Shown: in pieces, positions 42,530 through 52,465 of the stretch
Numbering within the stretch: position 1 is the first letter of the stretch
Layout of the letters: each line of letters opens with the position of its first letter
Assembly (NCBI RefSeq): GCF_000350225.1
Contig: NW_005179166.1
Location: 1 to 64,000 of the forward strand
Direction: 5' to 3'
Source of the DNA: Chondrus crispus
Lineage: Eukaryota; Rhodophyta; Florideophyceae; Gigartinales; Gigartinaceae
Length of the DNA: 64,000 nucleotides
Position numbers and translations under genes: made by a program
Notes under the pieces: model-generated
What the model was told of the DNA's origin: nothing
The model's database searches: none
Seen by the model: only the letters and a program-made list of their open reading frames with translations

Positions 42530-45500
42530 GCTCCATACGGAATGTGATGATGGAAAGCGAAAAGAAGACGCGAGCCGCAACCAGTTTCCTATGCTTTTTC
42601 CTTCTCAACTGTTCTGTTTTGTTTTTGTTTTTTTTGTTTTTGTTTTTTTTATGTTTGTTTTCCCTTCCCCAGACGCACCTAGGTCGGCGATTCCGGAGCG
42701 AGCGTGCGTGGTTTTAGGAAGAACACGACAGGCGCCCAAGGGCGACAAGGGATTGCGAACCGCCGATCGTGATTAAGGCTACAAGCTGTATCTCAAGTCG
42801 AGGAAGAAGTCTGTTCTACAAGGGAACGGGTGTGACGAGAAGATTGGAGGAGAAGGAGATGCGTCAGGTTGACGAGTGTGCTACCTTCGAGATAAGGTAA
42901 AAGGTTGGGAGAGGACGCAGTCGATGGGCGACTGCACGCGGACGAGGCAGATCAAGACGAGAAGTGAGGGAACCGCGACTGAAATAGTGGAGATAGGATG
43001 AAAACAGTTGCTCGCCTGTAGGGTGATCAAGTCGAGAATCAGCAACCGGAGATCGGCTCTGTGCAGAATTATGAGGCTCCAAGGTATTCGCGTGGTAGCG
43101 AAAGGGGATGCCCCCGTCGAGAAGTTATCAAGTTGGAAAGGATGTTACGGATCGCGCCGTGGTGAGGAGTAAGAACGGTCCACACACACGCACGCCCAGG
43201 CGAGATTACGCATGCGGGATGTTATCGAGTCGAGACGGACGCTGTGAACCACAGCACGAAGCTAGCGAGTAATGAGCACAGCGGAAGTAAGGCGCATCGG
43301 CAATGGCGAGAAGGAAAGATGAGGTGGGACCGGCAAGTATGGGTGGCTTAACGCTCATGGAGATAGAGCGGCGAGATGCGCTACATCAGGAAGTGACGAA
43401 GTCACTGCAGCCTCAGGTGGAGACAATGCGCAAATTACGTATGATCACGCGTCGCATGAGTGCGCACGCAAAGGGACGTTTAGATCAGGGATCCACACCC
43501 GCTTGTCTTAATTTGAAAGGAAATTGTTTTTTGAGGGTTTTTTACGAGTGGACAAAGGACAAGTGGCGCGCGAGCAGAAGTGAGATACAGGGGATGACGC
43601 GAAATTTTAATTCAGATCAAGAAACCGAAGGAGTTGCCGCAGATTTGTTGTCGCCGGCCACAGCCGACGACACAAACACCGAAGTCTATCCGCACTCAAG
43701 TCCGGTCACCCGGGCAGGACGCTAACTACACCCCACAAACCGACGGACTAACGCTCGTCGAACGGAGAAGAATTACTGTCAACGACAGATCCGGAGTTAC
43801 GAAGATGGCTGCTGACCGAGGTTGCAGCCGTCGCCCGGTCAACACCGATCGACCTCACTCCTTTCCCATGTACGCTGCGTGCAAGCGACTCGCCCCCTGA
43901 CTCAGGACGGACCGTCGTTTGTTTCCTAGGGTGCTTCACTCCCTTTGTTTTCTATTTTGTTCTGCCTCCTTTTATTTATTTGTTAGGTGAAGACATGAGC
44001 ATGACCCCGTACAGCGGACGCCGCTCTGCAAGTCCTTAAGGATTAGCAAGGACAAAGGAGGAGGGTAATCGAGAAGAGGCAAAAAAGGGGAATGGCGACG
44101 TATGAAGCTCTAACGCGATCCACGAATACTCGGGCTCCACGACGGCCTGACGAGAAAATTCTCCTACCGTGTTATGAACGGACGTGCGACACACGGGTCA
44201 CACCCCGGAGACGGGACCAACACTTTTGAAGGTCAACTCGAGGGGAGATCCTCCCTAATTAGCTTTTGTCGATCCCTCGACGCTGCTATGTTTTTGTATG
44301 TACCACAAGGGATACCACAAACCATCCGGAGCAGCATCCGTCTACAAGTGAAATGTTTGGATGGAACCCCCTCAGCGGGAGTTCCTGGTTCCCCAGTACG
44401 GTGACGTCGCCTTCGACGTTGTTCCCCCCCACTCGTCATCTGCGTGCGCCAGTAGCGAGGGAGGAGACCGAGTACCTGGTCGAAACGATGATTGTCGAAT
44501 ACTGTCAATACGAAGCTACAGGAGAGCCTGAGAGATGTACGTTGCGATCGCTGTGAAAAAAAAGGGAAGGAGCGTCGAAAGAATGCTATGTGGCGTGTAA
44601 GTGATGCGAGAGTAGAAGGAGGTCGCTGGAGACTCGCGACGCGGGTCCATCAATCACGAAAACGACACCCGATCCGAGTGGAGCGGCCGCTGGATTGATC
44701 CACGCATGAGAAGATCGAAAGAAGGGATGTTCCCTCAGCCCACACGATGAGAAATCGGAGTGCGGGGAGGATGAAGTTGGTAATGAAGAATTTGAGCTCC
44801 CCTTCGAAGAAGTCGTCTCATACAACCGCATCCATCTACGGAGGAAAATTGTGACCGTATTATTAACAACAGAGTCAAGAGCTTCGCATCCCTCACCTAT
44901 TGTTTTTGTCACAGTGGGACCAGCTACAACGACGAGGGAGAGTCCCTCTCTCTTCCTTTTGACCACGCTCGTGTTATTTTTTCGTTTTCTTTGGAAAATC
45001 CTCTCCTTTGCCCGTTCCATGTATCTTTTTCTTTTTGGATGAACTACGACTCCGCGACACGACGCTAACCCCACATCATACGTCGACTACCAGTTCTGCA
45101 GTGTGACCCGCAGTCCGCTGCAAGGACGGAGAATTTGGAAAGAGCTAACGGCTTGTAAGGAGCGCAGAAGGTCAGGAGGGTTGTGAGGAGTGACACCGTC
45201 AACGAGCCCAAGCAGAGAAACCAAAATTTCAGATAGTTCGCTGCTAGCGAAAAACCTCCGTTGAGTCACCACCGGTTGTAAGAATCATTTATTACCCCAA
45301 AACGATGACGAAGTTTTTCCCTAAGGGAGTGTTTACCCCTCGCCGCCAGACCTCAACGAGGAAATTTATTGATGCCGTCGAAGCAAAAAAGGGGGGGGGA
45401 AGAAAAAGTGGGTCGAGTCGTGATCGCATTTGTGAACCTCGCAAAAACGATCTCGAGTATGAAGACCACCTACAAGTGCAAAAAAAAGACTGAGGAGAGG

Positions 45501-46387
45501 GCGCCGCCAATTCCCCGACGTGGAGGAGACATGCCACACTGTGGTGTATGCAGGCCCGGGGTGGTCGGTACAGAAGTCGATCGAGGTAGCTCACTGGTTC
45601 GGAAATTCGCAGAAGGACAGACTCCCTGTCAGGGAACTGGCTCTTCCCAGCAATTACGTGTTTACATGGACTACAAATCAACGGAAGTAGCAGGTATCCG
45701 ATGATGTCTTCGAAGAGGTCGCAAAGAGGAGGAAAGTGGAAAAGAGAAGGTGCGAACGCAGTGATGGGGCGCATGAGGAAAGGAGGAGGAATGGCGATGC
45801 GAGCCAACCAATCGTAAGACCGAATGGCTTGAAGGGGGATTTGTCCTGGAAGCATACCGGCGCCATCGGCGAACGAGTAAGCAATGTCATCGAAGGCGCA
45901 TACACCGATCACTGAGAACCATTTAGCGGAAGCAAAAAGCTCAGGATTAAGGCGCATGGCCTTATCGTGGATCTCTGACGCAGCAGGGTATCGACGCGAG
46001 GACGGAGTGTCAGGACCGGAGTCGATGTGGGCAACAGGGCCGGCATGTTGGGAATCAGGGGGTAATCGAGGGATGGAAGGAAGACTTAGAGGGTCGTGGG
46101 AAGTGGAAGAAAAGGCCACGCAGGGGCGCTTGCGCTTGGTACCACCACTCGAGTGGCTCGGAGATGCAGGAAACATGGGGCCCGTCTTGCTCTTGCACTT
46201 TTACCGGATACCGGATGCGGTGGTGTGGGGTTATGAGAGAAACGGCGAGGAGATTATGCGATGGCGGAGTGGCGTACAAGAGCGCTCGGAAGGGGCATAT
46301 GTAGTGCAATACGCACCTGAAAAAGGGGGTGAAAAGAAAGGAAAATATTTGGATATGAAAAGTAGTCCGGGTTGGGGGACACACGTG
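42530..46387. other. 3' region of the truncated chromovirus
   Basis: 3.9 kb between the pol stop and the inferred 3' LTR. A (T4-8 G)n tract lies at 42600-42660. A small plus-strand frame at 43303-43725 starts MARRKDEVGPASMGG and is Lys/Arg-rich. Several short minus-strand frames follow. This long tail mirrors the cargo segment of the complete element at 47-60 kb. Confidence 0.45.
45292..46176 (-). CDS. Antisense frame in the tail of the truncated chromovirus
   Basis: A 294-codon minus-strand frame from ATG 46176, opposite to pol and about 210 bp inside the inferred 3' LTR. Its first 130 residues look protein-like (ASEIHDKAMRLNPELFASAK, WFSVIGVCAFDDIAYSFADG). The later part is Pro/Ser/Leu-rich and less convincing. 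No domain is recognised and no clear similarity to the antisense gene at 48-50.6 kb, although the position and orientation relative to pol are the same. Confidence 0.3.
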   Translation of the reverse strand: MFPASPSHSSGGTKRKRPCVAFSSTSHDPLSLPSIPRLPPDSQHAGPVAHIDSGPDTPSSRRYPAASEIHDKAMRLNPELFASAKWFSVIGVCAFDDIAYSFADGAGMLPGQIPLQAIRSYDWLARIAIPPPFLMRPITAFAPSLFHFPPLCDLFEDIIGYLLLPLICSPCKHVIAGKSQFPDRESVLLRISEPVSYLDRLLYRPPRACIHHSVACLLHVGELAAPSPQSFFCTCRWSSYSRSFLRGSQMRSRLDPLFLPPPFFASTASINFLVEVWRRGVNTPLGKNFVIVLG

Positions 46388-47311
46388 TGAATAATTGCAC
46401 AGTTTTAATTTCTAATTATTTTATTTTATTTAGTTAATTAGTTAGCATTAATTTTGCTGACATTAGATTATATTTAGGATCTAGGGCCGCGAGCTACTGT
46501 AGTGGCTTCGGCGGGGCGATATATACCTTAGCCCTCTGACCACCAAGTCAGTAAAGGTAACCCGAGTTGCCAGAGTTGAATGTCGCCTTGGTCGAAGTCC
46601 GTCTCTACCAAGACGCTCCCTTTTACCTAAGCCTACGGCATCCTTTGCGCTCGGGGGTTCCCTTCTCTTTTTCCTTTATTTCCCTATTCATTCCTCTACT
46701 TCTATTTCTATCTTTCCCTTAATTGTGTTGGTTCCACTGGAGTCGGTTGCGACCGATCCGGTGTAGGTGCTTTAGCCATCGGGCAACACGTCGTGTAGCG
46801 CTGCTACTGTTTCAAGTTCCGTCGGAAGGCTGTTGCGACGACGCCTCCGTCGAAAGTCTTACTGCATAAGACAGAGTTGGTACCACCTACCGCGATTGCG
46901 ATCGCGCTGGTGATAGTGTTTCTAGCCATCGGGCAACACGTCGGTAGTAGCGCTGCTGCACAATTACGATCCCGTCGAGTAGTGCTGAGCAAGCCCCCGT
47001 CGAAGACCTTGAATTATACCCAAGGTGCTGAAGACGCTCGTCGAGCATTGGCCTTACAACCTAGCGAACCGCGGTTACATCCTCGTAGACAAGCCCAACC
47101 CGCACTCGCTGAGCGCTCAAGTCTTCACAAGTCTCTACCACCATTTTCCTCCCGGGCCGGGCATCTTTCCTTACCCCCCCCCGTCGGAGTTGAGCTACCG
47201 TGGGCCGCAAGCCCACACAAGGGGAAAGGGAGTCTCGAACGCTCCGTAGCGCGTGCCATCGGCAGTTGTTGTTGTTGCTGTTGTTGTTTTCTTCTTTTTG
47301 TTTGACCGTCG
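46388..47311 (+). mobile_element. Inferred 3' LTR of the truncated chromovirus, interrupted
   Basis: A purine-rich GGGTTGGGGGACACACG is followed by TGTGAATAATTG, comparable to the polypurine tract and TGTGG start of the neighbouring family. A GATATATACC box lies at 46515. Two imperfect repeats of about 150 bp (each with GCCATCGGGCAACACGTCG) follow from 46770. The sequence stops at 47311, where the complete element is inserted. The remainder seems to resume at 60462 and end ACTACA near 60497. No second copy is available in the window, so the limits are tentative. Confidence 0.45.
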
Positions 47312-47974
47312 TGTAGTATAACACCCCCCAACGGAGAGGGGTGTATACTTAGCTCGACGTAGACCCCGTACGAGGGGTGAGAAGACAGGGAGAACACACA
47401 GCTAACGGGACAGGGAAGCGGGCCCTGGTAGCGTGGTAGAGCGGGACGGTCGGGGACGAGCGTACGCGCGGGCCGATCTACGCCTCGACGCCCCGGAGCA
47501 GCGCTGGGTAACGTACCAGCGCTGACGGGCGGAGGCGGATCGAGGCTCGCTCGCGTACGCAGCTGTCCCCTACCCGCTTTGTCCCGGTTAACGCGCGCGA
47601 AGGCGGATCGCGCTCGTTAGTTAAGCTGGAAGACGGACCTAGGCGGTAGGTCGTGGACAAGTCCGTGCTTGTCCACCTACCCCGCCGCCGGTCGCGCACG
47701 TATTTAATGTATACAATGCGTCTATCATAATACTACAGTACCGGTATGCTGTAGTAACTTACTGTAGGGCGGGTCGTCCCGCGCTGTAATGCTGTCAGCC
47801 GTCGGGGCTGACAGCACACGTGTGGGACGCGTACTGTGCGCGCGGTGGTACGCGCCTCCTACACGTGTACGCGTGTGGTCCCGCGTCCTCCGTACACGTG
47901 GGGGTACACGTGTGCGCGCGTGTGGTTCGTATTGATCTGATCTAAATCTAATCGCGAACCGCCGTTATGCCACA
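47312..47974 (-). repeat. 3' LTR of the complete chromovirus
   Basis: 663 bp, TGTGG..CTACA on the minus strand. It includes an inverted repeat with CTGTCAGCCCCGACGGCTGACAG. It differs from 59794-60456 at about five positions, for example single changes near 47432, 47589 and 47624. Confidence 0.95.
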
Positions 47975-48024
47975 CGGCCCCCTCCTCAAGAGTGAACGTC
48001 CGCGTTCACCCTTGAGGAGTGAGA
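47975..48024 (-). promoter_or_regulatory. Polypurine tract next to the 3' LTR, with a copied pol end
   Basis: On the minus strand TTGAGGAGGGGGCCG lies directly before the LTR start TGTGG, the expected plus-strand primer. The preceding bases (CGTTCACTCTTGA and further upstream to CTCACTCCTC) repeat the end of pol at 52418-52465. The same DNA can fold as a hairpin. Confidence 0.8.
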
Positions 48025-48029
48025 GAACC

Positions 48030-50569
48030 ATGTCCGACCCGGTCGCTTCCCGAGCCTTGGTCCTGTTCCCCCGCTATACGGCGTATTCCCCCGCGTTGAT
48101 CCCCGATCGCCTCTCCTCTGTCTGCGTCTCGGTCCTCATCCGCGCACCCCTTTCCTTCGCGTACATCGGCTTCTTCCCGCACATCGGTGCGGACGTCGTT
48201 CACCTTCCTCGCCCGTACGCGGGCTTCCACGTGTTCCTCATGTCTCCTCCTCCCGCGGGTCATCCCGCTGTCGACTCCCCGCTGTCCCCTTCATGTGGGG
48301 GTTCCTCCGTGGCACCCCTCGCACTTCCGCCGCTCCCTGGGGCGTCCGGGCCCCCGTGTACAGTACCCGTCCCGGTCTCTACCGGGGTCTCTGTTACGCT
48401 TCCCCTTCGCGTAGAGGGGTTCTTGCCTTCCGCGGCGCCCGCGTTGCCGCCTTTCCAAAAGTCGCGCGGACCTTCCGGGTCCGCGTCATCGGTTGAATTC
48501 CGTCCGGCCTCTTCGATGGGCGCGGTACAGAAGGAAGGAGAAGACGCCCGAGCGGTCCCCGACGGGTCCGCTTCCGTCGCGTCACCCGATGCAGAGCGCG
48601 CTAACGCAGCTTACAAGCCGCGCAGTGGGTCTTATGGGGCGTGGGGAGCTGCCGACAGCCCGGCGCCCTGCCCCAGAAGTGTCGGAGCATGCTCGACGCC
48701 AGCGCGGAGTTGGCCGACGACACCACGCAGTGGTTTGGTGCTCCTCTGGAGCGCTCGATGTCGTTACCGGTTGAGCGACTGCGGTTCCCGTGGCGTCGGC
48801 ACGCCCGATCGGGGATCACGCTTGCCGAACTACTGTCCGGCGACTCCTTGCGTCCCGACCTCATGCGTGTCCGACGCATCTACGAGGCGGGTCGTGTGGA
48901 CGAGGCCGGCCTCGTCCTCGAGAGGTTGACGAGTGAAGGCGGGGGAGTTCCGTATCAACTCCCCGACGCGATCCCCGGGGACAGGTCCTTCGCGTACAGC
49001 CTCGGTGAAGTTTCGTATGTAGACCGTATGGCTGAACACTTGTTCGGTCGTCTCCCTGACGGCCCGCGGCGTTTCGTGTTCTCGGAAGTGAAGGAGCTAT
49101 TCGTTAGCCCTCGACCGTACGCGTATTCAAAGACCCGCGTGGCCTTGCAAAAGTCCGCTAGCTCACTTATGCGGCTCCACGCCATTGCGGTGTCGCCCCA
49201 CGATTGGGCGACATACCGCCATCGCGAGGAAGAGGACGGTCGCGTTTTTAGATCGGCGTCCTTTGAGCACGGCATCACTGCAAGGGATTTCCCCGATCTG
49301 CCGGAGACGCTGCGGGGGTCCCTTCCATCCTTCGGGGTCCACCCGCACCTTCCCTATGCCTTAAAGCATTTCGGGTTTGCGTGCTCCGACCCACGGCACC
49401 CGGCCTACGCTGAATTAATGCACAACGTCGAGTGTGAGTGGGCATGGGCCCTAGGGAGCGCGTTTATGACCGAGGTCCATGTCAATCGTCGCGTGTTTGT
49501 CCAACCCATCGGGGTCCTCGCGTTTCTTGGGAGGGTCGCCGTCAACCTCCCCGACGTGCCCCTACATCCTTTGGAGACGCAGTCCAAGCACGCGACGTGG
49601 AGCTTCGCGTCCGTACTTTCACTCATGCATCGCGCGTGCCAGGTGCCGGAGCGTACGCGGCGCCCGTGGACCGATTACACCACGGGCGAGCAAAGTTCCT
49701 TTCCACTGTACGACGCGCGGTCCGACTCCTTCGTAGCGAAGCCGGCCTCTCCCCAGTCCTCGCCGACCGTCGCGGGGAGAGTGGCCGGTGTGGGCTCCGC
49801 CCGTCGCGAGGCTCAGCGGAAGCGGTACCGAGAGGTGGACCCCGACACCTCGGCTTTCGTGCCGTCGCGCTTGACCCACTTACAGTCACCCAATACGTCC
49901 GGGGTATTTCGTCAATTCGCGTCGGAGGTTCCGCCCGTACCTCCTTTGAACTTGGCACGGCAAGGACCTTTGCCCTCTTCCGCGACGCCGCAGCTCATCT
50001 TGTCGCCGGGGGATATCTCGGCGATTCCCGAATTGACTCGCGCCCTCGGTACAGCGTCCCATCGCGTTTGGAAGGTCAGTGGGCTGCTAAGCACCCTCGC
50101 GAGCTGGTACCTTACGCGCAGCGCCGAAGCGAATCGTATCGATGCAGAGCGTGAAGCCCATGCCGCGGACCTTCACCGCGTTCGGGAGGCCTTGGACGAT
50201 TTCCGTAAATCGTCCCTTCGACAGTCCGAGGCCTTCGACCGGGCGATGACGGATCGTGACCGATACCGCCGCGAGCGAGACGAACTCCGTGCCGCCGCAC
50301 AGCGAGGAGTCGCGCTTGCCCGCCACTCTGGCGCGTCCGCGTCGCGTCCCATAATGCCGGACCCTTACGCCGGACAAGCATACAATTACGTTCACGCCGG
50401 GGAGGGTGGCCCTCATGGCGCGTCGGCCCGCGCTTGGCCACGGCACAGTGAGGTCACCATGCCCTCGTTGGAGGAGCTAAGGACAGAGGTGCCCCAGCAC
50501 CCGAGCTACTGTCCTCAGCCCTCCCGCGTCTCCGATCCGGCGAGGGCGGCTGATGGCCCGAGCCAATAA
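48030..50569 (+). CDS. Antisense accessory gene of the chromovirus (two-phase frame)
   Basis: ATG 48030 (context AACCATGT) starts a frame with a hydrophobic N-terminus (RALVLFPRYTAYSPALIPDR, VCVSVLIRAPLSFAYIGFF) that stays convincing to about 48525. From about 48677 the protein-like text is in another phase: KCRSMLDASAELADD, VKELFVSPRPYAYSKTRVA, VHPHLPYALKHFGFACSDP, VLAFLGRVAVNLPDVPLHP, ending with a coiled coil (RSAEANRIDAEREAHAADLH, FRKSSLRQSEAFDRAMTDRD) and stop at 50569. A GT..AG segment 48525-48676 of 152 bp would join the two phases. An indel is the alternative. The product would be about 790 residues with no family recognised. It faces pol tail to tail, a location where some plant Ty3 elements also carry antisense accessory genes. 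The absence of stops over 1.9 kb in a recent element suggests function. Confidence 0.6.
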
Positions 50570-52410
50570 GCGTGACGTCCCCGCACGTCCTGTAGACCTC
50601 GGAATTGACGATTCGATCCCCGCGTTCGCGTAAAATTAGTACACCCCCTTTCTTCGCACCTTTCGTGGACTCCTTCTCCGCGTTGACGTCGGCACGGGAG
50701 GCCCGGCGTCCTTCGAACCTTCCTATCTCGGCACGGCGAGACGCGGCGTTCTTGTGGCGGCCCGTCTCGCCCCACCCGCGCGGTGCCGTCTCTTCCTCGT
50801 GGCATGGCCGTCGGCCCTCCCTCGCGTGACGCAGAACCCGTGGTCGCGATCGGGGTTTGTCCCTTCCCCATCGGGAGGGACACGCGGAGCCTCGTATCCG
50901 CGTCGACCGCGGATATCGAGCTTCGAGGTTCCGTCCGCTTCGCGTTGGTCTTGATAGCGGCGGTTGATCGTCCCTCGAGGACATCTTACCTGTCCCCCTC
51001 TTTTTTCGCGGGTCTCGTACGACCTTGATACCCCCCGCGCGTGGGGGGATCGCGGTGGCCGGCGCGTGTTGCGAAGCCTTACCCCGTCGTCCAGCTCGTG
51101 TCGCTAGCACGGCGACCCTTCCTTCCTCGTGTCGTGTCCTTTCGTACACCCCATCCGAGGGGGTGGTAAGGGGGGGTCGCATCGACGCCTGAGTTCTTCC
51201 TCTCGTACTGCGCTCTCCGCGGTCACGACTGCGGGTCATCCCTTCCCCGTCGAGAGGGATTCGAGGAGCCTTCCCCTTATTTCGCCCCGTGTCGCGCGCT
51301 CGAGGGCACTAGCGTATCAGAGCGCGAAAAGGCCAGTGCCTCGGGTGGCTGGTCGCCGGCCACAGTAGTTTGCTTCGGCTCGCCTGACGTAGGACGAGCC
51401 GCGTGACTGTAGATGCGTGCGGCGGTGGTGCGGCGAGCCGTTGAATCTGCGTCGTAGCCCGCCCCGGGCGGCCCGAACGCGACCGCACCGGCATGTAGGC
51501 ATGGGGGAAAGGTCGGGGACCCCGCCCCTATCCCTCCTCCGTGCGGTGTGGTTCTTACCCCACCGAAGGGCGGTGCGTTCCGCACGCTGATCTCCGCTGT
51601 GAAATTGCGTGTCGCCCCTGACGACACTTTTCCTGTCGGTCGTATGCGCACGTGCGCACGCGCGCACGTGCGCCTCACCCTACTGTACGCCCTCCCTTTT
51701 TTGATTATTTCCGGAGGCGGCGGTGGCTTGGCATACAGTGTCATTCGGACCGCATTTTTCACCTATTTTTGCAAAAATAAACGGACCATGGTCCGTTCCC
51801 CAAATTATTTTGGGTACGTGGTAATGGGTGGACCTGGGGTTCGGGCGGCGCGCGCGGCTTTTTAGTTTTTGGAGGCCCCCCCTTTCCCATCGGTACCTCT
51901 TCGGTCGTGCGCGGTCGCGGGATCGTGAGTCTCCCTACGAGTGGAGCTCGTCGCCACCGTTCGCGTCATTTCTTGGCTAGGAGGGTTACGTCGCCCTCCT
52001 ACTTCTCGTTGGCAACTACGCGACACGCTTCGTTACCAGCGGTTTGAGCCGCTTGGTATTTGTGTGTCGCGCAGTGAGCTTGGACTGTCCATACGTATTG
52101 GCGTCGCTCTTGTTTTCCGATTCGAGCACTCGATCGGCGAGTGTTATCGTGACGCTCTCGCGTATCTTGGGAGATCGTATGCTCCCCTCCTGTACTTGAT
52201 GTTCCAGGGCTTGCCATTTTCGTTGTACAGTCCGTACTGTCTTCGCTTTTCGCGCTTTGTTGACGACGTCGGTCGTGTTCGATGAGCTTGACGGTCAATA
52301 CGTTTTGGCTTCTCGCGCTTTCGTTGGCCGCCCCGGTTGGGTACGTTTGTCCGTTCGTACGCGTCATCTGTTCCTAACTGCGACGTGTTAATTACGCTGT
52401 GACGAAGCGG
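50570..52410. other. Spacer between the convergent antisense gene and pol
   Basis: 1.8 kb of GC-rich DNA. Two related stretches about 365 bp apart (50870s and 51230s) share CCCTTCCCC..CG..AGGGA blocks. A GTG-initiated plus-strand frame at 51941-52285 (LRYQRFEPLGICVSRSELGL) is open but unassigned. A CGCACGTGCGCACGCGCGCA palindromic stretch lies near 51647-51670. This could hold terminators for both transcripts. Confidence 0.35.
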
Positions 52411-52465
52411 TTGGGGGCCCCCTTCTCAAGAGTGAACGACCGCGTTCACTTCGGAGGTGAGTTCC
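52411..52465 (-). promoter_or_regulatory. Internal polypurine-tract-like copy at the pol stop
   Basis: On the minus strand the pol end GCGGTCGTTCACTCTTGA runs into GAAGGGGGCCCCC. It matches the 3' LTR-adjacent tract at 47975-48024 over nearly 50 bp and marks the proximal edge of the extra segment. Confidence 0.75.

Noticed and set aside
46480-46660. tRNA gene suspected from CCAAGTCAG and GAGTTG-like boxes
   Set aside because: No cloverleaf could be drawn with a consistent acceptor stem.
47478-47699. Small frames within the LTR, repeated at 59960
   Set aside because: Identical only because the LTRs are identical; no start context or domain.
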